Positions 16,708 to 25,399 of a stretch of 64,000 nt of DNA are shown here, one piece after another. The stretch is from contig JAURVI010000045.1 of the NCBI GenBank assembly GCA_030655515.1, positions 62,001 to 126,000 of the forward strand, written 5' to 3'. This DNA comes from Polaromonas sp. (GTDB lineage Bacteria > Pseudomonadota > Gammaproteobacteria > Burkholderiales > Burkholderiaceae_C). The position numbers and the translations under genes were made by a program. The notes under the pieces were generated by a model, which saw only the letters and a program-made list of their open reading frames with translations, did not search any database and was not told the origin of the DNA. The stretch's first letter is position 1; each line of letters opens with the position of its first letter.

Positions 16708-17880
16708 TCAACCCTTGCGTTGATCGAAGGCGCGGCCGTAAACCATGGACGCGATTGTATTACGCAGGATTTCGGTGGTGCCGCCGCCGAGCGCGAAGCC
16801 ACGCGAATCCCGCACCATGCGCTCCAGCGGCAGGTCGCGCGTGAAGCCGGCATGGCCATGGATCTGCAGTGCCTCGTTGGTCACGCGCTGCACCATCTCG
16901 TTGGCATAGAGCTTGGCCATCGCGGCTTCCAGCGGGTCGGGGAAACCGTCGACCAGGTTGGTCGCCGCGCGGTAGATCATCAGGCGCGCGGCATGCAGTT
17001 GCACCGCCATATCGGCGACCTTCCATTGCAGACCCTGGAACTCGCAGATCGGCCGGCCGAACTGTTCGCGTTCCTGCGAATAGGCCTTGGCCGCCTCGTA
17101 GGCGGCTTGCGCCACACCCAGGCACATGGCGGCATTGCCCACCCGCTCCGGGCCGAAGGAGCTCATCAGGCGCTTGAAGCTGCGAGTCGAGTCCGGGTCG
17201 CCGGCCAGTACCACATTCTCGCGCGGCACCCGGCAGTGGTCGAAGTAGAGCTGCACCTCGGGCATGCCCCGCCCACCCATCTTGCGATCTGGATGGCCGA
17301 CCTCGAAGCCCTTGGTGCCGCGCTCGACCACCAGCGCGCCGATGCCTCGCGGTCCTTCGGTCTTGCCCCAGCGTGCGAAGACGAAAATGTGGCTGGCCAG
17401 GTGACCACCGGTGCAATAGGCCTTCTGGCCGTTGAGCACGATGTCGTCTCCATCGGGCGTGGCCGAGGTGATCATGTCGGTCATGCCCGAGCCGGCACCG
17501 GGTTCGCTGATGCCGATGGCAAAGCTGTACTTGCCACTTGCACAACCCGGCAGCCAGCGCTGTTTCTGTTCTTCGGACGCCAGGATGGCGAGCGCCCGCG
17601 AAGGCCCGTTGATGGCGATCTGCACCACCAGCGCGGTGTTGAAGCACACGCGCGCGATTTCCTCGAGCATGATCGTGCCCTGGATCACGGGCGCACCCGA
17701 GCCGCCATAGGCTTCGGGAATGACCATCCCCAGGTAACCCAGCTTGGCCAGCAGCGCGCGGTTCTCCTCCGGGAACTCCTCCTTCTCATCCCAATGGGCC
17801 GCCTTGTCGCGAAAGGCGCGTTCGGCGGTCTTGCGGACTTCCTGGCGGAAGGCTTCGAGGTCGGGGTCGAGTTGAAACAT
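16708..17880 (-). CDS. acyl-CoA dehydrogenase
   Basis: A 390-residue FAD-dependent acyl-CoA dehydrogenase of standard length. The usual segments are seen: YGGSGAPVIQGTIMLEEIAR, GISEPGAGSGMTDM (FAD contact), QKAYCTGGHLASHIFVFA, and the C-terminal HGHAGFTRDLPLERMVRDSR...TTEIL. The residue at the classical C-terminal Glu position is Gly (GGGTTEIL), so the catalytic base may come from elsewhere in the fold. The ATG at 17880 begins MFQLDPDLEAFRQEV. 16 bases separate it from the upstream hydratase gene, so they are one operon. Confidence 0.92.
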   Translation of the reverse strand: MFQLDPDLEAFRQEVRKTAERAFRDKAAHWDEKEEFPEENRALLAKLGYLGMVIPEAYGGSGAPVIQGTIMLEEIARVCFNTALVVQIAINGPSRALAILASEEQKQRWLPGCASGKYSFAIGISEPGAGSGMTDMITSATPDGDDIVLNGQKAYCTGGHLASHIFVFARWGKTEGPRGIGALVVERGTKGFEVGHPDRKMGGRGMPEVQLYFDHCRVPRENVVLAGDPDSTRSFKRLMSSFGPERVGNAAMCLGVAQAAYEAAKAYSQEREQFGRPICEFQGLQWKVADMAVQLHAARLMIYRAATNLVDGFPDPLEAAMAKLYANEMVQRVTNEALQIHGHAGFTRDLPLERMVRDSRGFALGGGTTEILRNTIASMVYGRAFDQRKG

Positions 17881-17896
17881 GCTTGTTCTCCGTGAA

Positions 17897-18667
17897 TCAG
17901 TGGCCGACGAACTTGGGAATGCGCTTTTCCAGGAAGGCAGCGACGCCCTCCTTCCGGTCATCGCTTTGCAGCACCAGGTTCTGGGCCTGCGCTTCGTAGT
18001 CGAGAAAGGCTTCGAGACTGGGCTGCATCGAGGCGCGGAACATGCGCTTGCCCATGGCCAGCGCGAAGGTGGCCGATTCGGCCAGTTCTTCGGCCAGCGC
18101 AACGGCGCGCGCGTCGAGCTGGTCGTCGGGCACGACCTCGTTGACCATGCCCATCTGTTTGCCCTCCTCGGCCGGCACCATGCGCGCCGACATCATCAGC
18201 TCTCGCGCGCGCAGCACGCCGATGTACTGGGTGAGGAAATAGGCCGCGGCACCATCGGGCGCCAGACCGATTTTCTTGAACACCAGGCTGAACTTGGCGT
18301 TGTCGGAGGCGAGGATCACATCACAGGACAGCGCCAGGCTCCAGCCCACGCCCACGGTCGCGCCGCGCACCGCACAGATCACCGGTTTGTCCAGATTGGC
18401 CAACCCGGCGATCACGCGGTGCGCACGCTGGATGCGCTGCCGACCGCTCAGGACATCCAGGCCCTTCATCGTGCCGACGTCGGCACCGGCGCAGAACGCG
18501 CGGCCCTCGCCGCGCAGCAGCACGGCGCGCACCTCGCGATCCTTCTGCAGGCTCGTCGTGGCTTCGGCGAGCGACTCCATCATCTCGGGCGTGAGCGCGT
18601 TCAGCCGCTCGGGCCTTGCCAGCACGAGATGGGCCACGGCGCCGTGGCGTTCGATGCGGATGGTCAT
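17897..18667 (-). CDS. enoyl-CoA hydratase/isomerase family protein
   Basis: A 256-residue crotonase. FCAGADVGTMKG and AVRGATVGVGWSLALSCD are the oxyanion-hole regions, and the 3' end keeps VAAFLEKRIPKFVGH, common in this family. In the first acid position the sequence is SLVFKKIGLAPDGAAAYFL, so hydratase, isomerase or a PaaG-like role cannot be separated. Start at 18667 (MTIRIERHG). It lies 7 bases downstream of the acyl-CoA dehydrogenase at 18675 and is co-transcribed with it. Confidence 0.88.
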   Translation of the reverse strand: MTIRIERHGAVAHLVLARPERLNALTPEMMESLAEATTSLQKDREVRAVLLRGEGRAFCAGADVGTMKGLDVLSGRQRIQRAHRVIAGLANLDKPVICAVRGATVGVGWSLALSCDVILASDNAKFSLVFKKIGLAPDGAAAYFLTQYIGVLRARELMMSARMVPAEEGKQMGMVNEVVPDDQLDARAVALAEELAESATFALAMGKRMFRASMQPSLEAFLDYEAQAQNLVLQSDDRKEGVAAFLEKRIPKFVGH

Positions 18668-18674
18668 GGCGTGC

Positions 18675-19847
18675 TTATTTGTTGCTGCCCTGGGCGTACT
18701 GCACCGCCACCCGGCCCACCCGCTCACGGGCGATGATGAGCTTCATGATCTGCGCCGTGCCGTCGCCGATCTGCAAGCCCAGCGTATCGCGCATGCGCTG
18801 CTGGTGCGGCAGATCGGTGGTGTAGCCGTAGTGACCATGGGTCAGCAGGCATTGTTGAATCACTTCATAGCTGATTTTCGGCACCCACCACTTGCACATG
18901 GCGGCCTCGGCAGTATGCGGCAGGCCGGCGTCGCGCAGCCACAGCGTGCGGTAGCACAGCGCCCTCGCCGCCGTCAGCAGCGTGTCGGCTTCGGCCAGCG
19001 GGAAGGTCACGCCCTGGTATTGGGCCAGCGGGGCGCCGAAGGCCTTGCGCTCCTTGATGTATTCCCAGGACTCGTCCAGCGAGGCCTGCGCCGCGGCCAG
19101 GCATTGCAGACCGATCAGCGCGCGGCTGTAGTCGAAGCCGTTCATGATCTGGAAGAAGGAGCGGTTCTCCTCGCCCATCAGGTGGCTGGCGGGGATCTTG
19201 ACGTTGTCGAAGAACACCGAGCCGCGGCCGACGATCTTGGTGCCCACATCGCTGAAGCGCGCGCAGCTCACGCCCGGCGCGTTCATCGGAATGACGAAGG
19301 CGCTGATGCCCTTGGCCACGTCGTCCACCTTGCCGGTGCGGGCGAAGGACACGATGACATCGGCCTGCTCGCAGAAGCTGATCGAGGTCTTCTCGCCGTT
19401 GATGACGTAGTGGTCGCCCTGGCGCTCGGCGCGCAGGATCAGGTTGGCGGCGTCGGAGCCGCCGCGCGGTTCGGTCAAACCCAGTGCCACCAGCGCTTCG
19501 CCCGCCGCCAGCTTGGGCACCCACTGCTGCGCCACCTCGGGCGCAGCGTACTTGCACAGGATCTGGCCCATCAGCCAGCTCACGAGCTGGACGTAGCTCA
19601 TGTTGAAGTCGCCATAGGCGATCTGCTCGATGATCACGCCCGAGGTGACGCAGTCCACACCCATGCCCCCGAAGTCTTCGGGCAGGGCCGCGCTGATGAG
19701 CCCCAGACTGCCCATTTCCTTGAGAATGGCGCGGTCGATGGTATGGCTTTGTTCCCGCTTCATGTAATCGGGAGCCAGCCGTTCCTTGGCGAAACGGGCC
19801 GCCATGTCGCGCATCGCGACTTGTTCGGGGTTGAGTGAAAAGTCCAT
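18675..19847 (-). CDS. acyl-CoA dehydrogenase
   Basis: A 390-residue member with MDFSLNPEQVAMRDMAARF at the start, LTEPRGGSDAAN at the FAD site, HGHYGYTTDLPHQQRMRDTL and IGDGTAQIMKLIIA at the C-terminus. Asp replaces the Glu of the usual EGTxEIQ motif. GGAGAAGAAATTCC precedes the ATG. Upstream, a TTGGGG repeat tract separates it from the next dehydrogenase gene. One of four minus-strand paralogues in a row. Confidence 0.92.
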   Translation of the reverse strand: MDFSLNPEQVAMRDMAARFAKERLAPDYMKREQSHTIDRAILKEMGSLGLISAALPEDFGGMGVDCVTSGVIIEQIAYGDFNMSYVQLVSWLMGQILCKYAAPEVAQQWVPKLAAGEALVALGLTEPRGGSDAANLILRAERQGDHYVINGEKTSISFCEQADVIVSFARTGKVDDVAKGISAFVIPMNAPGVSCARFSDVGTKIVGRGSVFFDNVKIPASHLMGEENRSFFQIMNGFDYSRALIGLQCLAAAQASLDESWEYIKERKAFGAPLAQYQGVTFPLAEADTLLTAARALCYRTLWLRDAGLPHTAEAAMCKWWVPKISYEVIQQCLLTHGHYGYTTDLPHQQRMRDTLGLQIGDGTAQIMKLIIARERVGRVAVQYAQGSNK

Positions 19848-19866
19848 GGAATTTCTTCTCCTTGCG

Positions 19867-19893
19867 TTGGGGTTGGGGTTGGGGTTGGGGTTG
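19867..19893 (+). repeat. (TTGGGG)4 microsatellite / G-quadruplex motif
   Basis: Four perfect TTGGGG units plus a partial fifth lie in the 57-base gap between two minus-strand dehydrogenase genes. Four G4 runs with two-base loops fit the canonical intramolecular quadruplex pattern on the plus (template) strand; the mRNA carries the CCCCAA complement 20-46 bases upstream of the downstream start codon. Confidence 0.9.
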
Positions 19894-19904
19894 AATAAGC
19901 CCGG

Positions 19905-21059
19905 TCACGAATTCGGGAAGATGTGGCTGGCAATCACGTTCTTCTGCGTCTGCGTGGTGCCGCCGGTGAGCGTGAGCATGCGAACGTCGCGCACCATGCG
20001 CTCGAGCGGCAGCGAGCCGAAATAGCCGTAACCGCCGAACATCTGCTGGCACTGCACGGTGACGCGCTGCGCCATCTCGGTGGCAAAGACCTTGGCGATG
20101 GAGCACAGGCCGGGGTCGGGCTTGCCGGCGTCGATCAGGGCCAGCGCCTTGTAGCAAAGGCAGCGCGCCGCTTCGATTTCGATCAGCGCGTCGGCCATCA
20201 GCCAGCGCAGTCCCTGCATTTCGCTCAGCTTCTGGCCGAACTGCTCGCGCACCGTCATGTATTCGCGCGCCAGATCGAAAGCGCCTTCGGCCACGCCGAG
20301 CGCCATCACGCCCATGCCGACCCGGGTGCCGTTGTAGATGGTCAGCGGCTTGACGAACCCGCGCGAGTTTTGCGGATCGCCGAGCGTCACAACGTTGCTC
20401 GCCGGCACACGCACGTTGTCGAAGAACAATTCGTTCTCGGCCGCGCCGCGCACGCCCATCTTGCCTTCGAGCTTGCGCACCGTCAGACCCGGCCGCTCGC
20501 GCTCGACGATGAGGGTGCCCAAGCCCTTGGCGCCGGTGGACGGACCAAAGCGCGCGTACACCAGATGCATGTCGGCACGGTCGCCGAAGGTGGTGAATAT
20601 CTTCTGGCCGTTGACGATGTAGTCGTCACCGTCACGAATGGCGGTGGTGCGCACCGCCGTGCCGTCGGAGCCGGCCTGGGGCTCGGTCCAGGCGATGCTG
20701 CATTCGATCTCACCCCGGGCGAAGCCGGGCAGCAGCCGCTGCTTCAAGGCCTCGGGCGCATGATTGGCGATGATGCGCGGCGAGACATTCTGGTCATGCA
20801 CGATCATCGCGGTCAGCAGATCGACCTTGGCCAGCTCCTCGACCACCAGGTAGGTGCTGACCAGCCCCGCGCCGGCCCCACCGTACTGCTTGTCCATGCT
20901 CAGGCCCAGGTAGCCGAGTTGGGCAAGCTGGTGTTTGTTCTCCTCGGGGAACTCTTCGTCGCGATCCCAGCGCGCGGCGTTCTGGCGAAACTGCTGCTGC
21001 GCCAACTTGCGCGCGGCATCGCGCAGCATCACTTGCTCTGGCGTCAGCTCGAAGTCCAT
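19905..21059 (-). CDS. acyl-CoA dehydrogenase
   Basis: A 384-residue family member: MDFELTPEQVMLRDAARKL, KQYGGAGAGLVSTYLVVEEL, AWTEPQAGSDGTAV, QKIFTTFGDRADMHLVYA and GGYGYFGSLPLERMVRD, ending TGGTTQTQKNVIASHIF. The C-terminal Glu position is Gly. Only a weak GAAAGG site precedes the ATG, which may mean coupling to the upstream gene 25 bases away. Substrate not predictable. Confidence 0.92.
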   Translation of the reverse strand: MDFELTPEQVMLRDAARKLAQQQFRQNAARWDRDEEFPEENKHQLAQLGYLGLSMDKQYGGAGAGLVSTYLVVEELAKVDLLTAMIVHDQNVSPRIIANHAPEALKQRLLPGFARGEIECSIAWTEPQAGSDGTAVRTTAIRDGDDYIVNGQKIFTTFGDRADMHLVYARFGPSTGAKGLGTLIVERERPGLTVRKLEGKMGVRGAAENELFFDNVRVPASNVVTLGDPQNSRGFVKPLTIYNGTRVGMGVMALGVAEGAFDLAREYMTVREQFGQKLSEMQGLRWLMADALIEIEAARCLCYKALALIDAGKPDPGLCSIAKVFATEMAQRVTVQCQQMFGGYGYFGSLPLERMVRDVRMLTLTGGTTQTQKNVIASHIFPNS

Positions 21060-21084
21060 GCGGTGCCTTTCGGTGCGGTGTCGG

Positions 21085-22236
21085 TCATTTGGTCTTCAGG
21101 CCCATCAGCCCGGCGATCAGGTTGCGCTGCATCTGCGAGGTGCCCGCCGTGATGGTGGTGGCCCGTGCATCGCGGTAGTGGCGCTGCATGTCGAACTCCA
21201 TGATGTAGCCGTAGCCGCCCATGATCTGCATGCCTTGGTTGGCGATGTTGGCGTAGGCCTCCGAGCCGAACAGCTTGGCCTGCGAGACCGCCATCAGCGC
21301 ATCTTCGCCGCGAGCGAGTTTGCACGCGGCGCGCCACATCAGCAGCCGGCTGGCGTCGACCGCGGTCTGCATGTCGGCCAGCATGTGGGCGATCGATTGA
21401 AAACTGCCAATCGGCCGCCCGAACTGCTTGCGGTCCTTGGCATAGGCCAGCGCCAGGTCGACCGCCGATTGCGCGCCGCCACAGTAGCCGGCAGTGGTCA
21501 TCAATCGTTCGAGCTGCAGGCCCGACAGCATGTAGGTCCAGCCTTTGTCCGGCTCGCCGACGAGCCGGTCGGCGGGTACGCGCACGTTGTCGAAGAACAC
21601 CTCATAGGTGCCCAGCGCGCGCCGGCCCAGCGTGTCGAGCTTGCGCAGCGTGATGCCAGGCGTGTCGTTGTTCACCAGAAACAGCGACAAGCCCTGCTGG
21701 TGCGGCCCCTCGGGCTGGGTGCGCGCGTACAGGTTGATGACGTTGTTCTTGGCACCGGCGGCGGTGGAGAACACCTTCTGGCCGTTGATGACCCAGTGGT
21801 CGCCATCGCGCCGCGCGCTGGTGCGCATGGCGCCGGCGTCCGAGCCGGCACCCGGCTCGGTCATCGAGATCGACATGCGGATCGAGCCGTCGAGCAGTTT
21901 GGGCAGCCAGTGCTTGCGCTGCGCTTCGGTGCCGTTGTTGAGCACGTTCAGTCCGTTGAAGACGCAGTTGCCGTAGGCACCCAGAAAGTCGTAGCTCTTG
22001 CGGCCCAGTTCCTCGGCGATGACGGTGAAGTCGAGTACGCTGCCGCCGAGCCCGCCCACCGATTCCGGGAATGGCATGCGCAGCAGGCCGATCTCGACGA
22101 AGGCGTCATACAGCTCGTAGGGATAGTGCGGCTCGGCGTCGCAGCGGCGCACATACTCGGGCGTGGCGACGCGGTCAAGCATCGCACGTACGCTGTCACG
22201 CAGCAGATTTTGTTCTTCGCTCAACTCGAAATCCAC
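21085..22236 (-). CDS. acyl-CoA dehydrogenase
   Basis: A 383-residue family member and first gene of the minus-strand operon: MDFELSEEQNLLRDSVRAML, MTEPGAGSDAGAMRTSARRDGD (FAD/substrate segment), HWVINGQKVFSTAAGAKNN, GGYGYIMEFDMQRHYRDAR and ITAGTSQMQRNLIAG. It uses a GTG start preceded by AGGAGAATGCA. Close in sequence to the next-gene paralogue but not identical in the substrate loop. Transcribed from the divergent region 22237-22473. Confidence 0.92.
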   Translation of the reverse strand: MDFELSEEQNLLRDSVRAMLDRVATPEYVRRCDAEPHYPYELYDAFVEIGLLRMPFPESVGGLGGSVLDFTVIAEELGRKSYDFLGAYGNCVFNGLNVLNNGTEAQRKHWLPKLLDGSIRMSISMTEPGAGSDAGAMRTSARRDGDHWVINGQKVFSTAAGAKNNVINLYARTQPEGPHQQGLSLFLVNNDTPGITLRKLDTLGRRALGTYEVFFDNVRVPADRLVGEPDKGWTYMLSGLQLERLMTTAGYCGGAQSAVDLALAYAKDRKQFGRPIGSFQSIAHMLADMQTAVDASRLLMWRAACKLARGEDALMAVSQAKLFGSEAYANIANQGMQIMGGYGYIMEFDMQRHYRDARATTITAGTSQMQRNLIAGLMGLKTK

Positions 22237-22473
22237 TGCATTCTCCTGTAAAAGTCAGTGTGCGAACCGCACACCCTCGGGTCGAAAACCAGGCTGACCG
22301 CACGATCCAACCTGGCAGTCATTCTACCTAACGCTTGACAGAAATACAACTCCCCAGTAAGCTGGGTTCACCTCTACCGAGGACTCCCCTTGTCACGGCG
22401 CAGGCTCAGCCCGGCACGGGACTTGAGGACTTGGCCCAGCAACCCCGACCAACACCTGGATCGACATCCGAAC
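22237..22473. promoter_or_regulatory. divergent control region between two dehydrogenase genes
   Basis: The 237-base gap separates head-to-head dehydrogenase genes and holds no credible ORF. A consensus -35 TTGACA lies at 22335-22340 with only a weak -10 (TAAGCT at 22358) 17 bases downstream, reading toward the plus-strand gene. CCTAACGCTT over the -35 resembles the AACTAACGGTT in the control region at 7.36 kb, so both may bind the same regulator (weak inference). Confidence 0.4.
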
Positions 22474-23652
22474 ATGGCTAATCACCGCAGTTTCGCCCTC
22501 TCCGCCGACGACCGCGCCGTGCTGGAGGCGGCCGACAAGTTCGCGCGCAAGGAATTCACGCCGCTGTCGCGCCGCATGGACGACGAGGAGTGGTGGCCGC
22601 CGGAGATATTCAAGAAGATCGGCGCTGCCGGCTTCATGGGCGCCACTGTGCCGGCCGAGCATGGCGGCGCCGGCATGGACCTGTTCAGCTCGGGCCTGAT
22701 CTGCCAGGCCTTCGCGCGCTGGAATCCGGCCATCGCGCTGTCCTGGGCGGCGCATGACAACCTGTGCGTCAACAACATCTACCGCAACGCCAATGACGAA
22801 CAGCGCCGGCGCTACCTGCCGGGCCTGTGCGACGGCAGCAAGATCGGCGCCCTGGGCCTGACCGAGCCCGGCGCCGGCTCCGACGCGCTGGGCAGCATGC
22901 GCACCACCGCGCGCCGCGACGGCGACCACTACGTGCTCAACGGCACCAAGCTGTTCATCACCAACGGCCCGGTGGCCGACGTGCTGCTGGTCTATGCCAA
23001 GACCGCGCCCGAGCGCGGACCCAAGGGCATCTCGGCGTTCATCGTCGAGAAGCATTTTCCCGGCTTCAAGGTCGCGCAAAAACTGATCAAGATGGGCTTT
23101 CGCGGCAGCCAGACCGGCGAGCTGGTGTTCGACGACTGCCGCGTGCCGGCCGCCAACCTGGTGGGCAAGGAAAACGAAGGCGTCAAGATCGTGATGAGCG
23201 GCCTGGACCTGGAGCGTGCGCTGGTCGCCGAACTGTGCGTGGGCATCGCCGAACGCGCACTCGAACTGAGCGTCGAATACGCCAAGACGCGGGTCCAGTT
23301 CGGCCAGCCCATCGGCAGCTTCCAGATGGTGCAGGCCATGCTGGCCGAGATGTACACCGAGACCGAGGCGATGAAGGCCTTCGTCTGGCGTACGCTGGCC
23401 GAGGTCAATGACCTCGAGATCGGCGGCGGCGGCCGCGGTGAAGCGCACAAGCTCACGGCGGCCTCGATTCTCTTTGCCGGCGAGGTCTGCAACCGGGTGC
23501 TGGGCAAGGCCATGCAGGTGCATGGCGGCAGCGGCTACATCTGGGAGTCCGAGATCAACCGGCTGTTCCGCTGCATCAAGATCCTGGAGATCGGCGCGGG
23601 CACATCCGAGGTGCGCAAGATCATCATCGCCGAGGAACTGCTCAAGGGCTGA
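22474..23652 (+). CDS. acyl-CoA dehydrogenase, isovaleryl-CoA dehydrogenase-like
   Basis: A 392-residue flavoprotein. It carries LTEPGAGSDALGSMRTTARR, HGGSGYIWESEINRLFR and EIGAGTSEVRKIIIAEE. As in isovaleryl-CoA dehydrogenase, Gly-Ala replaces the C-terminal catalytic Glu, while a Glu is present in LDLERALVAE at the position of the alternative base (Glu254 of human IVD). This favours a branched-chain acyl-CoA substrate. The ATG at 22474 begins MANHRSFALSADD. It leads a plus-strand run into the Liv transporter genes. Confidence 0.9.
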   Translation: MANHRSFALSADDRAVLEAADKFARKEFTPLSRRMDDEEWWPPEIFKKIGAAGFMGATVPAEHGGAGMDLFSSGLICQAFARWNPAIALSWAAHDNLCVNNIYRNANDEQRRRYLPGLCDGSKIGALGLTEPGAGSDALGSMRTTARRDGDHYVLNGTKLFITNGPVADVLLVYAKTAPERGPKGISAFIVEKHFPGFKVAQKLIKMGFRGSQTGELVFDDCRVPAANLVGKENEGVKIVMSGLDLERALVAELCVGIAERALELSVEYAKTRVQFGQPIGSFQMVQAMLAEMYTETEAMKAFVWRTLAEVNDLEIGGGGRGEAHKLTAASILFAGEVCNRVLGKAMQVHGGSGYIWESEINRLFRCIKILEIGAGTSEVRKIIIAEELLKG

Positions 23653-23697
23653 TCGGCAAGGCAAGCCGCCGACCCTGCCCGAATGCAAGGAAATCAC

Positions 23698-23784
23698 ATG
23701 CCCGGATCGAGACCCCCCCTGTCTGGAGCGGCCGAGCCGCAGCGCGGCGGCGCGCCCCGGTTGGCGCGAACCGAGTCGGCATAA
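23698..23784 (+). CDS. short upstream ORF abutting livG
   Basis: A 28-codon ORF (Pro-, Arg-, Gly- and Ala-rich, MPGSRPPLSGAAEPQRGG...) with a good site (AAGGAAATCAC before its ATG). Its TAA is followed directly by the livG ATG, and livG has no Shine-Dalgarno of its own. It may act as a leader whose translation delivers ribosomes to livG. Coding status is uncertain. Confidence 0.4.
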   Translation: MPGSRPPLSGAAEPQRGGAPRLARTESA

Positions 23785-24542
<758 letters not shown>

Positions 24543-24546
<4 letters not shown>

Positions 24547-25265
24547 GCGGCAACGCGGCAAGCCCGGTCGCAGCCCTGCAGGTGACGGGCCTGCACGCCT
24601 TCTACGGCGAGACGCATATTTTGCACGGCATCGACCTGACGATCTACCCGGGCGAAGTGGTGTGCCTGCTCGGACGCAACGGCGCGGGCCGCAGCACCAC
24701 GCTCAAGGCGATCCTGGGCCTGGTTGGCCGGCGCACCGGCTCGGTCAGGATCAACGCGTGCGAGACCATCGCCATGCCCACCGAGCGCATTGCCCGGCTA
24801 GGCATTGGCTACTGCCCGGAAGAGCGCGGCATCTTCTCCGGCCTGACGACCGAGGAGAACCTGCTGCTGCCGCCGGTGGTGGGCAACGGCGGCATGAGCG
24901 TCGAAGAGATCTACGCCATGTTCCCCAACCTCTGGGAGCGGCGCAAGAGCCAGGGCTCGCGGCTGTCCGGCGGTGAGCAGCAGATGCTGGCGCTGGCGCG
25001 CATCCTGCGCACTGGCGCGAGTCTGCTGCTGCTCGACGAAATCACCGAGGGCCTGGCGCCGGTGATCGTGCAGGCCTTGGGCCGGGCCATCGAAAAGCTC
25101 AAGGCGCGCGGCCTGACTCTGGTGCTGGTCGAGCAGAACTTCCGCTTCGTCGAAGCCCTGGCCGACCGGCACTACGTGATCGAACATGGCCGGGTCATCG
25201 AGACCATTGCCAAAAGTGAACTGACTTCGAAAGCCGGCCTGTTGGAGCGGCACCTTGGTGTTTGA
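24543..25265 (+). CDS. livF: ABC transporter ATPase (LivF-like) with Arg in Walker A
   Basis: A 240-residue LivF-type ATPase: signature RLSGGEQQMLALARIL, Walker B LLLLDEITEGLAP, H-loop region VLVEQNF. The Walker A reads GRNGAGRST, with Arg50 where the conserved Lys should be. If correct, this subunit may hydrolyse ATP poorly while LivG stays canonical. ATGA overlap with livG. Confidence 0.92.
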
Positions 25266-25360
25266 ACAAACGAAATCCCTGTCCATGTTGCACGCTATCC
25301 GCCATCAAGATAAAGTAAAGAGACTGCCCATCAATGCAGGACGAAGTAAGACCCCACCCC

Positions 25361-25384
25361 TCAACCCTTCAACCCTTCAACCCT
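25361..25384 (+). repeat. three copies of an 8-bp repeat before the binding-protein gene
   Basis: TCAACCCT is repeated three times in tandem, starting 39 bases and ending 16 bases upstream of the ATG at 25400, where a ribosome binding site would be expected; none is seen. Copy-number change could alter translation, but three units is a small number. Confidence 0.7.
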
Positions 25385-25399
25385 TCACACCAACAAGCC

